Part shown: piece by piece, positions 51,901-61,400 of the stretch | Layout: the number at the start of each line of letters is the position of its first letter | Numbering within the stretch: the stretch's first letter is position 1 | Source: Candidatus Kapaibacterium thiocyanatum | GTDB taxonomy: Bacteria > Bacteroidota > Ignavibacteria > Kapaibacteriales > Kapaibacteriaceae | Assembly (NCBI GenBank): GCA_001899175.1 | Contig: MKVH01000002.1 | Coordinates: forward strand, 186,001-250,000 | Direction of reading: 5' to 3' | Length of the DNA stretch: 64,000 bases | The notes under the pieces: generated by a model | Seen by the model: only the letters and a program-made list of their open reading frames with translations | The model's database searches: none | What the model was told of the DNA's origin: nothing | Program-made: the position numbers and the translations under genes

Positions 51901-52015
51901 CGAACGCGGTTTCAAGGTTCTCGAAGAGCTCAACGTCCGTCCGTCGGTTACCTACCTCGCCAAGGTACGTAACGTGGCAGGCACGGCAGCGGCGAGCACT
52001 GGACATCATTCCTAA
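48968..52015 (+). CDS. actB: Alternative complex III subunit ActB, molybdopterin-oxidoreductase-like iron-sulfur protein
   Basis: A 1015-residue Tat-exported subunit. A twin-arginine signal (SRRGFMTLMSAS, residues ~42-53) precedes a molybdopterin-oxidoreductase-like domain that in this family no longer binds the cofactor. The C-terminal part (after ~780) is a four-cluster ferredoxin domain: CTGCSSCVIAC, CQHCENAPCENVC, CVGTRYCLNNCP, and CTFCVQR with CQEACP. Family knowledge: three [4Fe-4S] plus one [3Fe-4S]. It accepts electrons from quinol through ActC and passes them to ActA. Placed 34 bases after actA. Confidence 0.93.
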   Translation: MSDRSLHASNATTWKSIEDLAAGNKAGEQGEFAEGATTAPVMDTPVSRRGFMTLMSASMALTAAACRRPEQKLVPTVKSLQTPTPGLPVDYATVYSHRNAAYGALVRSREGRPIKVKGNELHPSNRGGASSEMQATMLSLYDPDRIRRTRINKGMTTYENAVTRIADAAREAQAAGKKVAVLIDDHASPSYAALMNEISTAMPFITFVTMPAIVSDNAATANKAVLGIDGELVPDISKAKVIVSVEADILGTDKLALYHTGRFSENRVPTSEKPEMSLLIIAEAQYSLTGANADERVKLHPSQLEAYLAVIEKNVVTTGAIGAELASAAEGATVAAAERAAAALKTAHGHAVVLAGAHLSPRAHAIALNITNALESVGTGKVIDPACVLPYSHAKWPAIEALRNEMQNGAIHTVIFSDVNPEFSADRAFRTALAKVPNRFAVNLYEDETARLATLSIPATHWLESWGDAVSCDGTLTVQQPLIAPLNEGILSIQDTLIAVAKKIDPAFLGETASYYTYVQNRWLSQVGGQQAWNKVLQDGVLAPSATAVSTAVVNAAAGSALPARVAPAGMVVIATPSLAIYDGKLANNGWLMELADPVTKITWDNVALISPRTAVSLGLCPSDAPKDVVKANEKVIVVTTADGSVELPVWVQVGMADNVIATQLGYGHTTGGIVMTGVGSNAYPVAPAGNTVAYVAAKASVEEGKRHRIATTQNHHTLDDGHGEREVAKAITFGDVKDKKFESLHTHFPDQGTDGKFLIPLSVTPDYQYKGHRWGMVIDMSACTGCSSCVIACQSENNISVVGKEQVLKGREMQWIRLDRYYAGDMENPHTINEPMLCQHCENAPCENVCPVAATTHSPEGLNEMTYNRCVGTRYCLNNCPYKVRRFNFLNFNTEQRSPLDLVFNPDVTNRMRGVMEKCTFCVQRLHEAKYHAKDQGRTRVLDGEAVVACQEACPAGGIIFGDMNDKTSRVSKAMQNERGFKVLEELNVRPSVTYLAKVRNVAGTAAASTGHHS

Positions 52016-52048
52016 CGCAGTACAACGAACAGTTCACAGGATGTCGAC

Positions 52049-53482
52049 ATGAGTGTCGTCCAGGAACAGGAAAAATTTCGGAACGCTTCAGCGCACGACG
52101 AGCCGGTGCGCGAGCCACTCGTGCTTGGAAATCCAACCATTCACGACGTCACGGTTCGCATCGCCAGCATCGTCGAGACGAAGATCACCACCAAGTATCT
52201 CTTGACGCTGGGCTTCACGCTCACGTTGGCAGGGTGGGGATTGTTCGCGCTCTACTACACGGTAACGAAGGGTATCGGCGTTTGGGGTCTCAACAATCCC
52301 ATCGGCTGGGGTTGGGACATCACCAACTTCGTGTTCTGGATCGGTATCGGCCACGCCGGTACGCTGATTTCGGCCATCCTCTTCCTCTTCCGTCAGAAGT
52401 GGCGTACGGCCATCAACAGATCGGCGGAGGCCATGACGATCTTCGCCGTGGTCTGTGCCATGACGATGGTGTTGACGCATACGGGGCGGCCGTGGCTGTT
52501 CTACTGGCTGCTGCCGTATCCCAACCAGATGCAGATGTGGATCAACTTCCGGTCACCGCTGGCGTGGGACGTGTTCGCCGTGAACACGTACTTCACGGTG
52601 TCGGCGCTGTTCTGGTTCGTCGGTCTCATTCCTGACCTCGCCACGCTGCGGAACTACGTCAAGAACGACGTCGCGAAGAAGATCTACGGCGTGCTCTCGC
52701 TGGGATGGACGGGCTCGACGCGCCACTGGCACACGTACGAAATCGCCTACATGATCCTGGCCGGTATCTCCACGCCGCTCGTACTCTCGGTGCACTCCGT
52801 CGTGAGTTTCGACTTCACGGTAGGTATCCTGCCTGGATGGCACACGACGATCTTCCCTCCGTACTTCGTTGCCGGTGCCATCTTCTCCGGCTTCGCAATG
52901 GTGATGACGCTGCTCGTGATCGCTCGCGAGATCCTCGATCTCAAGCAGTTCATCACGCTCAAGCACCTGGACAACATGAACAAGATCATGCTCGCGACGG
53001 GTATGATGGTGGGCTACGCCTACGGGATGGAATTGTTCATCGCATGGTACTCGGGTAATCCGTACGAGCTGTGGGTCTTCATCAACCGTGTGTCCGGCGA
53101 CTATGCATGGGCATACTGGACGATGGTCACGTGCAACGTCGTTTCGCCCCAGGTCTACTGGTTCAAGAAGCTGCGTCGCAACATCCCCCTCATGTTCATC
53201 ATCTCGATCTTCATCAACATCGGTATGTGGTTCGAGCGCTTCACGATCATCGCGACGTCGCTGCACCACGACTTCCTCCCCGCATCGTGGGGATACTATT
53301 CGCCGACGTGGGTCGAGATTTCCATCTTCGTGGGAACGTTCGGCATCTTCCTGACCCTCTTCCTGCTCTTCTCCAAATTCGTTCCGGTGATCGCCATCGC
53401 CGAAGTGAAGAGCATTCTGCCCGGTGCCCAGCCGAAGCATCACCATCATGGTGAAGGGCATCACGTGGGACAGGGACATTGA
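52049..53482 (+). CDS. actC: Alternative complex III subunit ActC, NrfD-like quinol-binding protein
   Basis: A 477-residue polytopic inner-membrane subunit with about ten hydrophobic segments; NrfD/PsrC family. Typical segments are [25 protein letters not shown] near residue 90, [13 protein letters not shown] near 150, [23 protein letters not shown] near 265, and [22 protein letters not shown] near 390. Quinol oxidation takes place here, next to ActB. The tail is rich in His ([14 protein letters not shown]), which could bind metal but is more likely disordered. Followed by actD after 34 bases. Confidence 0.93.
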   Translation: MSVVQEQEKFRNASAHDEPVREPLVLGNPTIHDVTVRIASIVETKITTKYLLTLGFTLTLAGWGLFALYYTVTKGIGVWGLNNPIGWGWDITNFVFWIGIGHAGTLISAILFLFRQKWRTAINRSAEAMTIFAVVCAMTMVLTHTGRPWLFYWLLPYPNQMQMWINFRSPLAWDVFAVNTYFTVSALFWFVGLIPDLATLRNYVKNDVAKKIYGVLSLGWTGSTRHWHTYEIAYMILAGISTPLVLSVHSVVSFDFTVGILPGWHTTIFPPYFVAGAIFSGFAMVMTLLVIAREILDLKQFITLKHLDNMNKIMLATGMMVGYAYGMELFIAWYSGNPYELWVFINRVSGDYAWAYWTMVTCNVVSPQVYWFKKLRRNIPLMFIISIFINIGMWFERFTIIATSLHHDFLPASWGYYSPTWVEISIFVGTFGIFLTLFLLFSKFVPVIAIAEVKSILPGAQPKHHHHGEGHHVGQGH

Positions 53483-53516
53483 TCAACGAAACGAACGCTA
53501 GAACAAGGAACGCGAC

Positions 53517-54053
53517 ATGAGTGCAACTCCCATCGGCGTCATCGGAGAATTCACCGATCCCAACGCCATCACCGAAGCGGCCACGAAGATCCGTGACGCT
53601 GGATACAGGAAGTGGGACATCCACACGCCGTATCCGGTACACGGCCTGGACAAGGCCATGGGTGTAAAGCGGACGATCCTGCCGTACTTCTCCTTCCTGG
53701 GACTGTTGGGCGGTCTGTCCACGGCTCTCGGCCTCCAGTGGTGGACGGGTGCCTACGACTACAAGCTCAACATCGGCGGCAAGCCGTTCTTCGCATGGCA
53801 GTTCTCGATTCCGGTGGACTTCGAACTGTCCATCCTCGGAACAGCCATCCTTACGGTCGTCGGCCTCTTCCATCTCTGCCGTCTGCCAACCTGGTACAAC
53901 GACTATCAGGAAGACGCCAGCTTCAAGAAGGCTACGGACGATACGTTCGTGGTGACGATCGATGCCGATGACGACCGTTTCTCCGCCGAGGGTACGCTGG
54001 ACTTCCTGCACCGCCTGGGTGCATCCAACGCCCACCTCGTGACAGCTCCGTAA
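53517..54053 (+). CDS. actD: Alternative complex III subunit ActD (DUF3341)
   Basis: A 178-residue subunit. Two transmembrane helices (~60-80 and ~100-125) divide an N-terminal GVIGEFTDPNAITEAATKIRDAGYRKWDIHTPYPVHGLDKAMG-like domain (residues 6-48; the TPYPVHGLDKA segment is diagnostic for DUF3341) from a cytosolic C-terminal domain (DDTFVVTIDADDDRF). No cofactor motif. Structural role in the complex. Order actC-actD-actE matches known ACIII operons. Confidence 0.93.
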   Translation: MSATPIGVIGEFTDPNAITEAATKIRDAGYRKWDIHTPYPVHGLDKAMGVKRTILPYFSFLGLLGGLSTALGLQWWTGAYDYKLNIGGKPFFAWQFSIPVDFELSILGTAILTVVGLFHLCRLPTWYNDYQEDASFKKATDDTFVVTIDADDDRFSAEGTLDFLHRLGASNAHLVTAP

Positions 54054-54082
54054 TTGACCACTACCACGATCGACCGCAGATC

Positions 54083-54685
54083 ATGAACTCATCTAAACGC
54101 AAGCTTCCGATTATCTGGATCGTGCTCGGCCTGGCCGCTATGGTCTTCGTCGTGCTCGTTCTCTGGGGCAAGATCACATGGTTCAGCACGGAGCGACCGG
54201 TGGAATTCCTGTCCAACATGGACCACCAGTTCAAGGCCATCCCGCAGTCCGCCAACGCCTTCTTCGCCGATCGCAAGAGCGTTCGTGAACCCGTCGAAGG
54301 TACGGTTGCCCGTGGCCAGAACGTCTATCCGCTCGCCCAGGGCGATCTGGACAAGGTCGATTCGACGAACGTCAATCCCGGTCTGCCGAAGACGCCCTTC
54401 GTCCTCGCCCGTGGTCAGAACCGCTTCAACGTCTTCTGCTCGCCGTGTCACAACTACGATGCAAAGGGCGAATCGCGCGTCGCCAAGCGCGGCGAATGGG
54501 CCGGTATTCCGAACCTGACGCGTCCCGAAACGTCCGCACTGACGGATGGGCGCCTCTATCATATCATCTCGGCAGGGCAGAACCTCATGCCCAGCTATGC
54601 CGACAAGATCTCGCCGACCGATCGCTGGGCGATCGTGTATTACCTGCGGTCCCTGCAAGGGGCTGAATCCACGAACGCACAATAA
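54083..54685 (+). CDS. actE: Alternative complex III subunit ActE, monohaem cytochrome c
   Basis: A 200-residue cytochrome with an N-terminal membrane anchor (residues ~8-28) and no lipobox. One haem motif, CSPCH near residue 119, with a probable Met ligand in GQNLMPSYADKI near 170. The region VARGQNVYPLAQGDLDKVD near 75 is characteristic of ActE. Likely the electron exit to the lipoprotein cytochrome encoded before coxB. Placed 29 bases after actD and 15 bases before actF. Confidence 0.92.
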   Translation: MNSSKRKLPIIWIVLGLAAMVFVVLVLWGKITWFSTERPVEFLSNMDHQFKAIPQSANAFFADRKSVREPVEGTVARGQNVYPLAQGDLDKVDSTNVNPGLPKTPFVLARGQNRFNVFCSPCHNYDAKGESRVAKRGEWAGIPNLTRPETSALTDGRLYHIISAGQNLMPSYADKISPTDRWAIVYYLRSLQGAESTNAQ

Positions 54686-54700
54686 ACGGGAACAGTGAAC

Positions 54701-55918
54701 ATGTCTCAGGTCAATCTTGGATCGACGCCACTCATCGCCAAGGTCCAGCGTCTTGGTCTCATCCTGCTGGTCGTAGGAGTCATCGGCTCCATCGCGACGT
54801 ACGCGGTGAGCGGGCTCGAGCGTTTCATGGCCGACTACATCCTCGGCTTCTGGTACTTCGCCGGTATCAGCGTGACGATGATCTTCTTCTCGGCGCTGCA
54901 GTACCTGACGCGTGCCGGCTGGAGTTCGTCCATCCGCCGTATCGCCGAGAACTTCACGGGCTTCATCCCGTGGATGGCCGTCGGCTTCCTGCCGATCGTC
55001 GCCCATATCTTCATGTCGCCCCATCCCATCTACGAATGGGTTCACGGTGTTCATGAGGATCCGCTCCTCATGAAGAAGGAAATCTATCTCAACACGACAT
55101 TCTTCGTGGTCCGCCTCGGTCTCTATGCACTGCTGTGGTTCGCCATGTACAGGCATATCGTGGGGAACTCCATCAAGCAGGATACGGCCAACGACATGGA
55201 GCCGACGAAGCGTAACTGGAAGCGCGCCGCGCCGTGGGTGCTCGTCTACGCTCTCACGATTTCCTTCTGCTCCTTCGACCTTCTGATGTCGCTCGAACCG
55301 CACTGGTTCTCCACGATCTTCGGCGTCTATACGTTCGCCGGCCACTTCGTGGCGGCCATCGCCTGCATCACGATCATGACCGTCGCCCTCTACAAGGCCG
55401 GTCATCTGCGCGAGTACATCACGGAAGAGCACTTCCATGACCTCGGCAAGCTCATGTTCGCCTTCTCGGTGTTCTGGACGTACATCGCGTTCTCGCAGTA
55501 CTTCATCATCTGGTATGCGAACCTTCCCGAAGAAACGATCTACTTCACCTCGCGTATGGAAGGTGGCTGGGAGTATTTCTTCTATGCCCTCATCCTCGTG
55601 CACTTCATCATCCCGTTCGCCGTCCTTCTGCGCCAGGATGTGAAGCGCAAGACGACCGTCCTCGTACTGGCCGCCGTCATCATCCTCGTGTCGCACTTCA
55701 TCGACCTCGCATGGATCATCATGCCTGCCGTCGCGAAGGTCGTGGCCCATGGTTCGGGCGCCCATCATCCGCAGGTGATGTTCTCGTGGCAGGAATTGAC
55801 GGTATGGCTCTTCTTCGCCGGACTGTTCCTGTTCACGACGGCTCTCAACTACAAGAAGAACAATGCCGTTGCCATCAACGATCCGCTGTTGCACGAAGGC
55901 GTCGAATACACGTCCTGA
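54701..55918 (+). CDS. actF: Alternative complex III subunit ActF, NrfD-like membrane protein
   Basis: A 405-residue polytopic subunit with about ten hydrophobic segments, paralogous to ActC. Segments seen: YILGFWYFAGISVTMIFFSALQYLTRAGWSS (residues ~45-75), FTGFIPWMAVGFLPIVAHIF near 85, SFCSFDLLMSLEPHWFSTIFGVYTFAGHF near 190, and FAFSVFWTYIAFSQYFIIWYANLPEETIYF near 255, the last being characteristic. ATG 54701 is preferred over GTG 54695. The final act gene here; I find no small actG between it and lpd. Confidence 0.92.
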   Translation: MSQVNLGSTPLIAKVQRLGLILLVVGVIGSIATYAVSGLERFMADYILGFWYFAGISVTMIFFSALQYLTRAGWSSSIRRIAENFTGFIPWMAVGFLPIVAHIFMSPHPIYEWVHGVHEDPLLMKKEIYLNTTFFVVRLGLYALLWFAMYRHIVGNSIKQDTANDMEPTKRNWKRAAPWVLVYALTISFCSFDLLMSLEPHWFSTIFGVYTFAGHFVAAIACITIMTVALYKAGHLREYITEEHFHDLGKLMFAFSVFWTYIAFSQYFIIWYANLPEETIYFTSRMEGGWEYFFYALILVHFIIPFAVLLRQDVKRKTTVLVLAAVIILVSHFIDLAWIIMPAVAKVVAHGSGAHHPQVMFSWQELTVWLFFAGLFLFTTALNYKKNNAVAINDPLLHEGVEYTS

Positions 55919-55960
55919 GTGCGGCGTTTCGCGAATCCCAAACCAGAGTCCCAGAACACA

Positions 55961-57364
55961 ATGAATCAGCATACGTTCGACGTCGTCGTCATCGGTGGCG
56001 GCCCCGGTGGTTATCCTGCCGCCATTCGTGCACAACAGCTCGGCAAGACCGTCGCCTGCATCGAGCGCGACCGTCTGGGTGGCGTCTGCCTCAACTGGGG
56101 GTGCATTCCCTCGAAGGCCCTGCTCAAGAACGCCGAGTACATGAACTTCCTGAAGCATGCCGATGACTACGGCTTCGGCATCAAGAACGTGGAAGTCGAC
56201 TTCCCGAAGGTGATCCAGCGCAGCCGTGGTGTCGCTGATCGCATGAGCCAGGGTGTGAACTTCCTCTTCAAGAAGTACAAGGTCACCCAGATCAAGGGTC
56301 ATGGCTCGATCAAGAATACTACGACGGTCGAAGTCAAGGACGAGAAGGGGAACGTGACGGACGTGATCACGTGCAAGAACATCGTGATCGCCACGGGCGC
56401 CCGCCCGCGCACGATTCCCGGTATCGATGTCGATCGCGAGACCATCCTCACGAGCACGGAAGCCATGCTCCAGCAGAAGGTTCCGGGTTCGCTCATCGTC
56501 ATGGGTGCCGGTGCCATCGGCGTGGAGTTCGCGTACTTCTACAATGCCTACGGCGCCAAGGTCACCATCATCGAAATGCAGGATCGCGTCCTTCCCGTCG
56601 AAGACGAGGAAGTGTCGAAGGAACTGCGCAAGACCTTCGAACGCGAAGGCATGACCATCGTCACGGAAGCCAAGGTCCTGAGCGCGAAGAAGAAGGGCAA
56701 GGGTGTCGAGATCATCATCGAGAAGAAGGATGGCTCGAAGGAAACGCTCAACGCCGATCTCGCACTCAACGCCATCGGCGTCCAGGCCAACATCGAGAAC
56801 ATCGGCGTTGAGAACGTCGGCATCAACGTCGAGCGAGGCTGGATCAAGGTCGATCAGTTCTGCCGCACGAACGTGCCCGGCATCTATGCCGTGGGCGATA
56901 TCGCCGGGGCACCGTGGCTTGCACACAAGGCCACGGCCGAAGGTATCGTCGTCGGTGAACACATCGCCGGACATCACACGGACGGCGTGGACTACAAGAA
57001 CATTCCCGGATGTACCTATTGCCAGCCCCAGGTGGCCAGCATCGGTCTTACGGAAAAGAAGGCCAAGGAAGAAGGCTACGAAGTCAAGGTCGGCAAGTTC
57101 CCGTTCACGGCCAGCGGCAAGGCACACGGCATCGGCAAGCCCCAGGGCTTCGTCAAGCTCGTCTTCGACGCGAAGTACGGTGAACTGCTCGGTGCTCACA
57201 TGATCGGTCCGGACGTCACGGAGCTGATCGGCGAGCTCGGCCTGGCACGTACGCTGGAAGCGACGGGCCAGACGATCTTCAAGACGATCCACGCTCACCC
57301 GACGCTCAGCGAAGCCGTGATGGAAGCCGCAGCGATCGCCTACAACGAGTCCGTGAACTTCTGA
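55961..57364 (+). CDS. lpd: Dihydrolipoyl dehydrogenase
   Basis: FAD-dependent E3 component that reoxidises dihydrolipoyl groups of the pyruvate, 2-oxoglutarate or glycine-cleavage complexes. It has 467 residues. FAD loop VIGGGPGGYPAA at residues 10-21, redox pair C43 and C48 in GGVCLNWGCIPSKAL, NAD loop VMGAGAIGVEFAYFY near 185, YAVGDIAGAPWLAHKATAEG near 310, and the C-terminal His-Glu dyad in HAHPTLSEAVMEA. ATG 55961 was chosen. It follows actF by 42 bases, and lipB follows 13 bases later. None of the E1/E2 genes are nearby. Confidence 0.95.
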   Translation: MNQHTFDVVVIGGGPGGYPAAIRAQQLGKTVACIERDRLGGVCLNWGCIPSKALLKNAEYMNFLKHADDYGFGIKNVEVDFPKVIQRSRGVADRMSQGVNFLFKKYKVTQIKGHGSIKNTTTVEVKDEKGNVTDVITCKNIVIATGARPRTIPGIDVDRETILTSTEAMLQQKVPGSLIVMGAGAIGVEFAYFYNAYGAKVTIIEMQDRVLPVEDEEVSKELRKTFEREGMTIVTEAKVLSAKKKGKGVEIIIEKKDGSKETLNADLALNAIGVQANIENIGVENVGINVERGWIKVDQFCRTNVPGIYAVGDIAGAPWLAHKATAEGIVVGEHIAGHHTDGVDYKNIPGCTYCQPQVASIGLTEKKAKEEGYEVKVGKFPFTASGKAHGIGKPQGFVKLVFDAKYGELLGAHMIGPDVTELIGELGLARTLEATGQTIFKTIHAHPTLSEAVMEAAAIAYNESVNF

Positions 57365-57377
57365 CGTACGAACGATC

Positions 57378-58013
57378 ATGATCGCAGTCGAACGATGGGG
57401 TCTGATCCCTTTCGACGAAGCTTGGGAACGCCAGCGAGAGCTGGCGTTTCGCGTTGAACGGGGTGAGGCGCCGAATACGCTGGTACTGTGCCAGCATCCT
57501 ACGGTGATCACCGTAGGCCGCAACGGCACGGATGCCAATATCCTCGCCGCAGGGCCCCTGCTGGAAGCCCAGGGCGTCTCCGTGGTCCCCATCGACAGGG
57601 GAGGCGACGTCACCCTGCACAATCCCGGTCAACTCGTGGGATATCCCGTCTTCAACCTGACGACCCTCAAACCGGACCTGCACTGGTATCTGCGGACGGT
57701 GGAGGATGCCATCATCGACACCGTAGCTGCCTACGGTATCATCGGTGGCAGGGTGGACGGTCTGACAGGGGTATGGGTGGATAGCCAGCGCAAGGTCTGC
57801 GCCATCGGAATCCACTGCCGGAAGTGGGTCGTGTATCATGGCTTTGCCCTTAATGTTGTCAACGACTTGCGAGAGTTTCAGTATATCGTTCCGTGTGGTA
57901 TTTCGGACCGTGCCGTGACGTCGATCGCCGCCGAAGCGGGTCGGCCGGTGACGATGGACGAGGTGGAGGCGACGGTCGTCGATGCGTTCCACCGCAGGTT
58001 TACGATGTCGTAG
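57378..58013 (+). CDS. lipB: Octanoyltransferase LipB
   Basis: Moves octanoyl from acyl carrier protein to lipoyl domains, the first step of lipoate assembly. The 211 residues match the LipB family, with catalytic Lys139 in SQRKVCAIGIH and Cys173 in YIVPCGISD, both at the E. coli-equivalent positions (K135, C169), and the lipoate-binding RGGDVTLHNPGQLVGYP near residue 74. ATG 57378. It pairs with lpd in a lipoate-related two-gene unit. lipA, the partner radical enzyme, is not in the window. Confidence 0.94.
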   Translation: MIAVERWGLIPFDEAWERQRELAFRVERGEAPNTLVLCQHPTVITVGRNGTDANILAAGPLLEAQGVSVVPIDRGGDVTLHNPGQLVGYPVFNLTTLKPDLHWYLRTVEDAIIDTVAAYGIIGGRVDGLTGVWVDSQRKVCAIGIHCRKWVVYHGFALNVVNDLREFQYIVPCGISDRAVTSIAAEAGRPVTMDEVEATVVDAFHRRFTMS

Positions 58014-58215
58014 TGCATCGGCCCACCCATCGGCCCGGTTTCACCTGTTTTCGGGACAAGGCATTGTAAATCAAGGGCCTTGACTAGAGGGCAGGAGCGG
58101 AGGTCGCGATACTCACGTCGAGGTCCGGTAGTTGTGGATAAGGATGTGGATAACTGCATCCCATCGCAAAATCAGAGTCTTACGGCTGCAATACCGCGAT
58201 AAGGCAAAAAAGCGG

Positions 58216-58246
58216 TTGACTGGCATCGGAGTGAGGCGTAAGTTTG
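58216..58246 (+). promoter_or_regulatory. Bacteroidota-type promoter of tRNA-Gly
   Basis: TTG at 58216-58218, 20 bases, then TAAGTTTG at 58239-58246, a perfect TAnnTTTG. Transcription would start near 58251, about 11 bases before the mature tRNA. The preceding gap (58014-58215) shows nothing else recognisable. Confidence 0.75.
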
Positions 58247-58261
58247 TACCAGTTCTTTGCT

Positions 58262-58335
<74 letters not shown>

Positions 58336-58369
58336 GACGACGCGAGTCGTCACTTCCTCTTTATGCTGC

Positions 58370-58413
58370 ATGCCTTGCCGTCTCATTCCCCCCTGATGGC
58401 GAGGCATTTTTTT
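58370..58413 (+). terminator. Terminator after tRNA-Gly
   Basis: ATGCCTTGCC (58370-58379) pairs with GGCGAGGCAT (58398-58407) with one T-G pair, followed by seven T (58407-58413). Confidence 0.75.
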
Positions 58414-58419
58414 ATGCCG

Positions 58420-58427
58420 TAACTTTT
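58420..58427 (+). promoter_or_regulatory. Candidate -7 box of porU
   Basis: TAACTTTT, one change from TAnnTTTG, right after the tRNA-Gly terminator. No TTG at the standard spacing. A transcript starting near 58432 would carry the short upstream frame and porU. Confidence 0.3.
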
Positions 58428-58449
58428 TCGCGCCGATCCATACAATACC

Positions 58450-58470
58450 ATGAACGTAGGCCGTCTGTAA
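58450..58470 (+). other. Candidate six-codon upstream frame before porU
   Basis: ATG at 58450 encodes MNVGRL and stops at TAA 58468-58470. The stop overlaps the porU ATG (58470-58472) as TAATG, a form used for translational reinitiation. It could also be chance, because the frame is very short. Confidence 0.3.
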
Positions 58471-61400
58471 TGGCCACACACAACCATGGTTCATCAGTGA
58501 GCATCGATAGCTCCGGGGTTCGCATGCAGCGATTCACGCCTCAACGCATTGCAGCATCGTTACGCCATCTCGTCGTTCTTCTTCTCGCATCGTCGATCGT
58601 ATATGCGGTACCGCTTCCGCGCGGGCTGACGATCGACAGGTCGACGGAGAAGGTCTTCACGTTCTCCTATGAGCCCGTCATCGACAGGTGGGATACCGTG
58701 ATGGTAGATGGCAGGGAGATGCTGCGTCCCCGTATCGCCGATGCCGGCATACGGCAGTCCACGGACGGCCGCACGGTCCAGTGGGTCGTCAGCTTCGATC
58801 TGACCGTGCCCGGACAGGGTGCATGGACAGTGGACAGGGAGACGGCCATGGTGGCGACCGTGACATCGAGACCGCTGGCCCTCGCACCGGATCGCGATCC
58901 CTCAGGCCGTATACTCCGCACGAGCGCCATCGTTCCCGAACATTTCACGGTGACGTACACCGGTATCGCCCGCAACCGCCACATCGCGACGGTGGAATTC
59001 GTCGTGGCGCAGTCGGACGGTGGCACGACGAAGCTCTACACGCAGCACCATCATACGATCGGGTTCACGCAACCGGCCGGAACGGCTCGGAACGTAACGA
59101 CGAATGCCATCGGTGACGTCGCCGACTTCACGCTCAATCATGGCGACGTGCCGTGGAGGGTCAGTGTGGCCGTGAATAACGTCATGGCCAAGGGTGGCGA
59201 CGGAATCCAGGCGTCCGAGCGTCTCGACAATGCCTTCCGTATCACGATCGACCGTGAAGGGATCTACCGTATCACGGCCGACGAGCTCCGCAAGAACAAC
59301 ATCCCCGTCGATGCCGCCACTGCCCGAACCATCAAGATCTTCGGAAGGGGAGGGCTGGAACTCGACGAACGTGTGGCGGCCGCCACGCAGAGCGAACTCA
59401 TCGAACAGGACATCATCATCCGCACGAAGGCCGGCGGTGAGATCGACGACATCCTGTTCTATGCATCGGGTCCGGCGGGCTTCGTCAACAGGTCCGGCGC
59501 CATCAGGCACTACATCCATCACTACGCCACCACGAGCGGCTACCTGCTGACCTACGGAGGCTCGGACGGCCATCGTGCGCAGGTACGGCCTGCAGCGACG
59601 GGAACGCCCGCCCGCATCACGACCGTCACCGGCCGGCTGTTCCAGGAGGACGAGCTCGTCAACGCCTACAGTTCCGGGTCCGGACGTCGCTGGTACGGTC
59701 GTACGATCGAGAACGGCGGAGCTATCACCATCACGACCCTGCTGCCAGGTCTCGTACGATCGGGAGCCGTCGACTATCAGTTCTCCGTCGCCCATCGCGG
59801 ATCGGTCTCCGGTCTCGCCACGATGTCCGAGAACGGCACTCCTATCGCCCAGCGGGTCATTCCGCCCGTGGCGGAATACATGGACACGCGCAACGCCCAG
59901 GTATCCGGTACCTTCGATGCGTCGAAGATTCCGGCCGACGGCCGCAGCGTCCTGAAGTTCGCCTACGCATCCGACGACAAGGCATCGACGGGCCTGGTCG
60001 ACTATTTCGAAATCCATTATCCCCGTGCCCTTCAGGCGGCGGATAACGAATTCGAGTTCTGGAGCGATTCCCTCGATGCAGGCATCTATGAATGGGTCGT
60101 CAATGGCTTCTCGGGCGACGTCCTCGGATTCGACGTCACCGATCGCACCCGGCCGAAGCAGATCGAGAACATCGCCGCGACGGGTGGTATGTTCGGTATC
60201 CGCGAGACCATCGGCGACACGAACGAACGTCGGCGCTACTACATGTCGGGAGCGTTCCGTACGACGTCCCTGCAACGCATCGAGTATCCCAACCTGCGTA
60301 CGGTACCGCGGAGCGGCGAACTCATCGTCATCACCCATCCGTCCCTGCTGCAGTCCGCCCGCGACTACGCTACCTATCGTCAGGCACAGGGCGAGCATCG
60401 CGTGGCCGTCGTGACGACGGAAGAGATCTTCAACGAATTCAGCTACGGTATACAGGATCCTACGGCAATCCGTGACTTCCTCGGTACGGCATTCTCCAGA
60501 TGGACGCCTGCTCCGCGCTACGTCCTGCTCTGGGGCGACGGACACTACGACTACAAGAATCTCTCGACGTCGGCGGTGAACTACATTCCGCCGTACGAAT
60601 CCGACGAAGCTGATGGATTGTCGGACGGGCTCATCACCTATACGTCGGATGACTTTTTCGTTTGTCTGCTCGGTGAGGATGCACGTCCGGAAATGGCCAT
60701 CGGTCGTATGCCCGTGACGTCGGAAGAGATCGGACGCCGTCTGCTCGGCAAGATCGACCGCTACGAACATTCGTCGTCCGAGGACGACTGGCGCACGCGT
60801 ATCACGCTCATCGCCGATGACGGTCCTACCAGCGATGGCCAGACCGACCGTGCCCTGCACCTGTCGCAGAGCGAGGACCTCAACTACGGCTTCGTTCCGC
60901 AGGAATTCCAGGCCCGCAAGATCTACATGGTGGAGTATCCCACCGAGAACGTCGCCCGTGGACGTCGCAAGCCCGCCGTCGAGCAGGATATGCTGTCGGT
61001 GATCAACACGACGGGAAATCTTATCCTCAACTGGATCGGTCACGGCAATCCGCGCGTATGGGCGCATGAGAATATCTTCGTGCGCGAGACGACAGTTCCG
61101 CAGATGACGAATACCAACAAGCTCTTCTTCCTCACGGCCGCCACGTGCGACTTCGCGCGATTCGACATGACGGAGAACCAGTCGGGTGCCGAAGAGCTCG
61201 TGTTACTGGACAAGGGTGGCGCCATCGGCGTCTTCAGTGCGGCACGTGTCGTGCTCGCCATCTCCAACGCCGAGATCACGCAGAAGTTCTACAGCGAAAT
61301 GTTCAGACGCGAAGGGGACGGACGCTTCCCGCATCTCGGCGACATCATGTATCGCGTCAAGCAGGCGCGCAGCAATCCGAACGATCAGAAGTTCTTCCTG

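Noticed and set aside
53430-53479. Metal-binding site in the His-rich tail of ActC
   Set aside because: His-rich tails are often disordered and this one is not a recognised motif; not reported as a site.
54089-57622. A very long minus-strand frame (1177 codons) under actE-actF-lpd
   Set aside because: It is antisense to clearly homologous genes, has no family motif, and long antisense frames are expected with this GC-rich codon bias.
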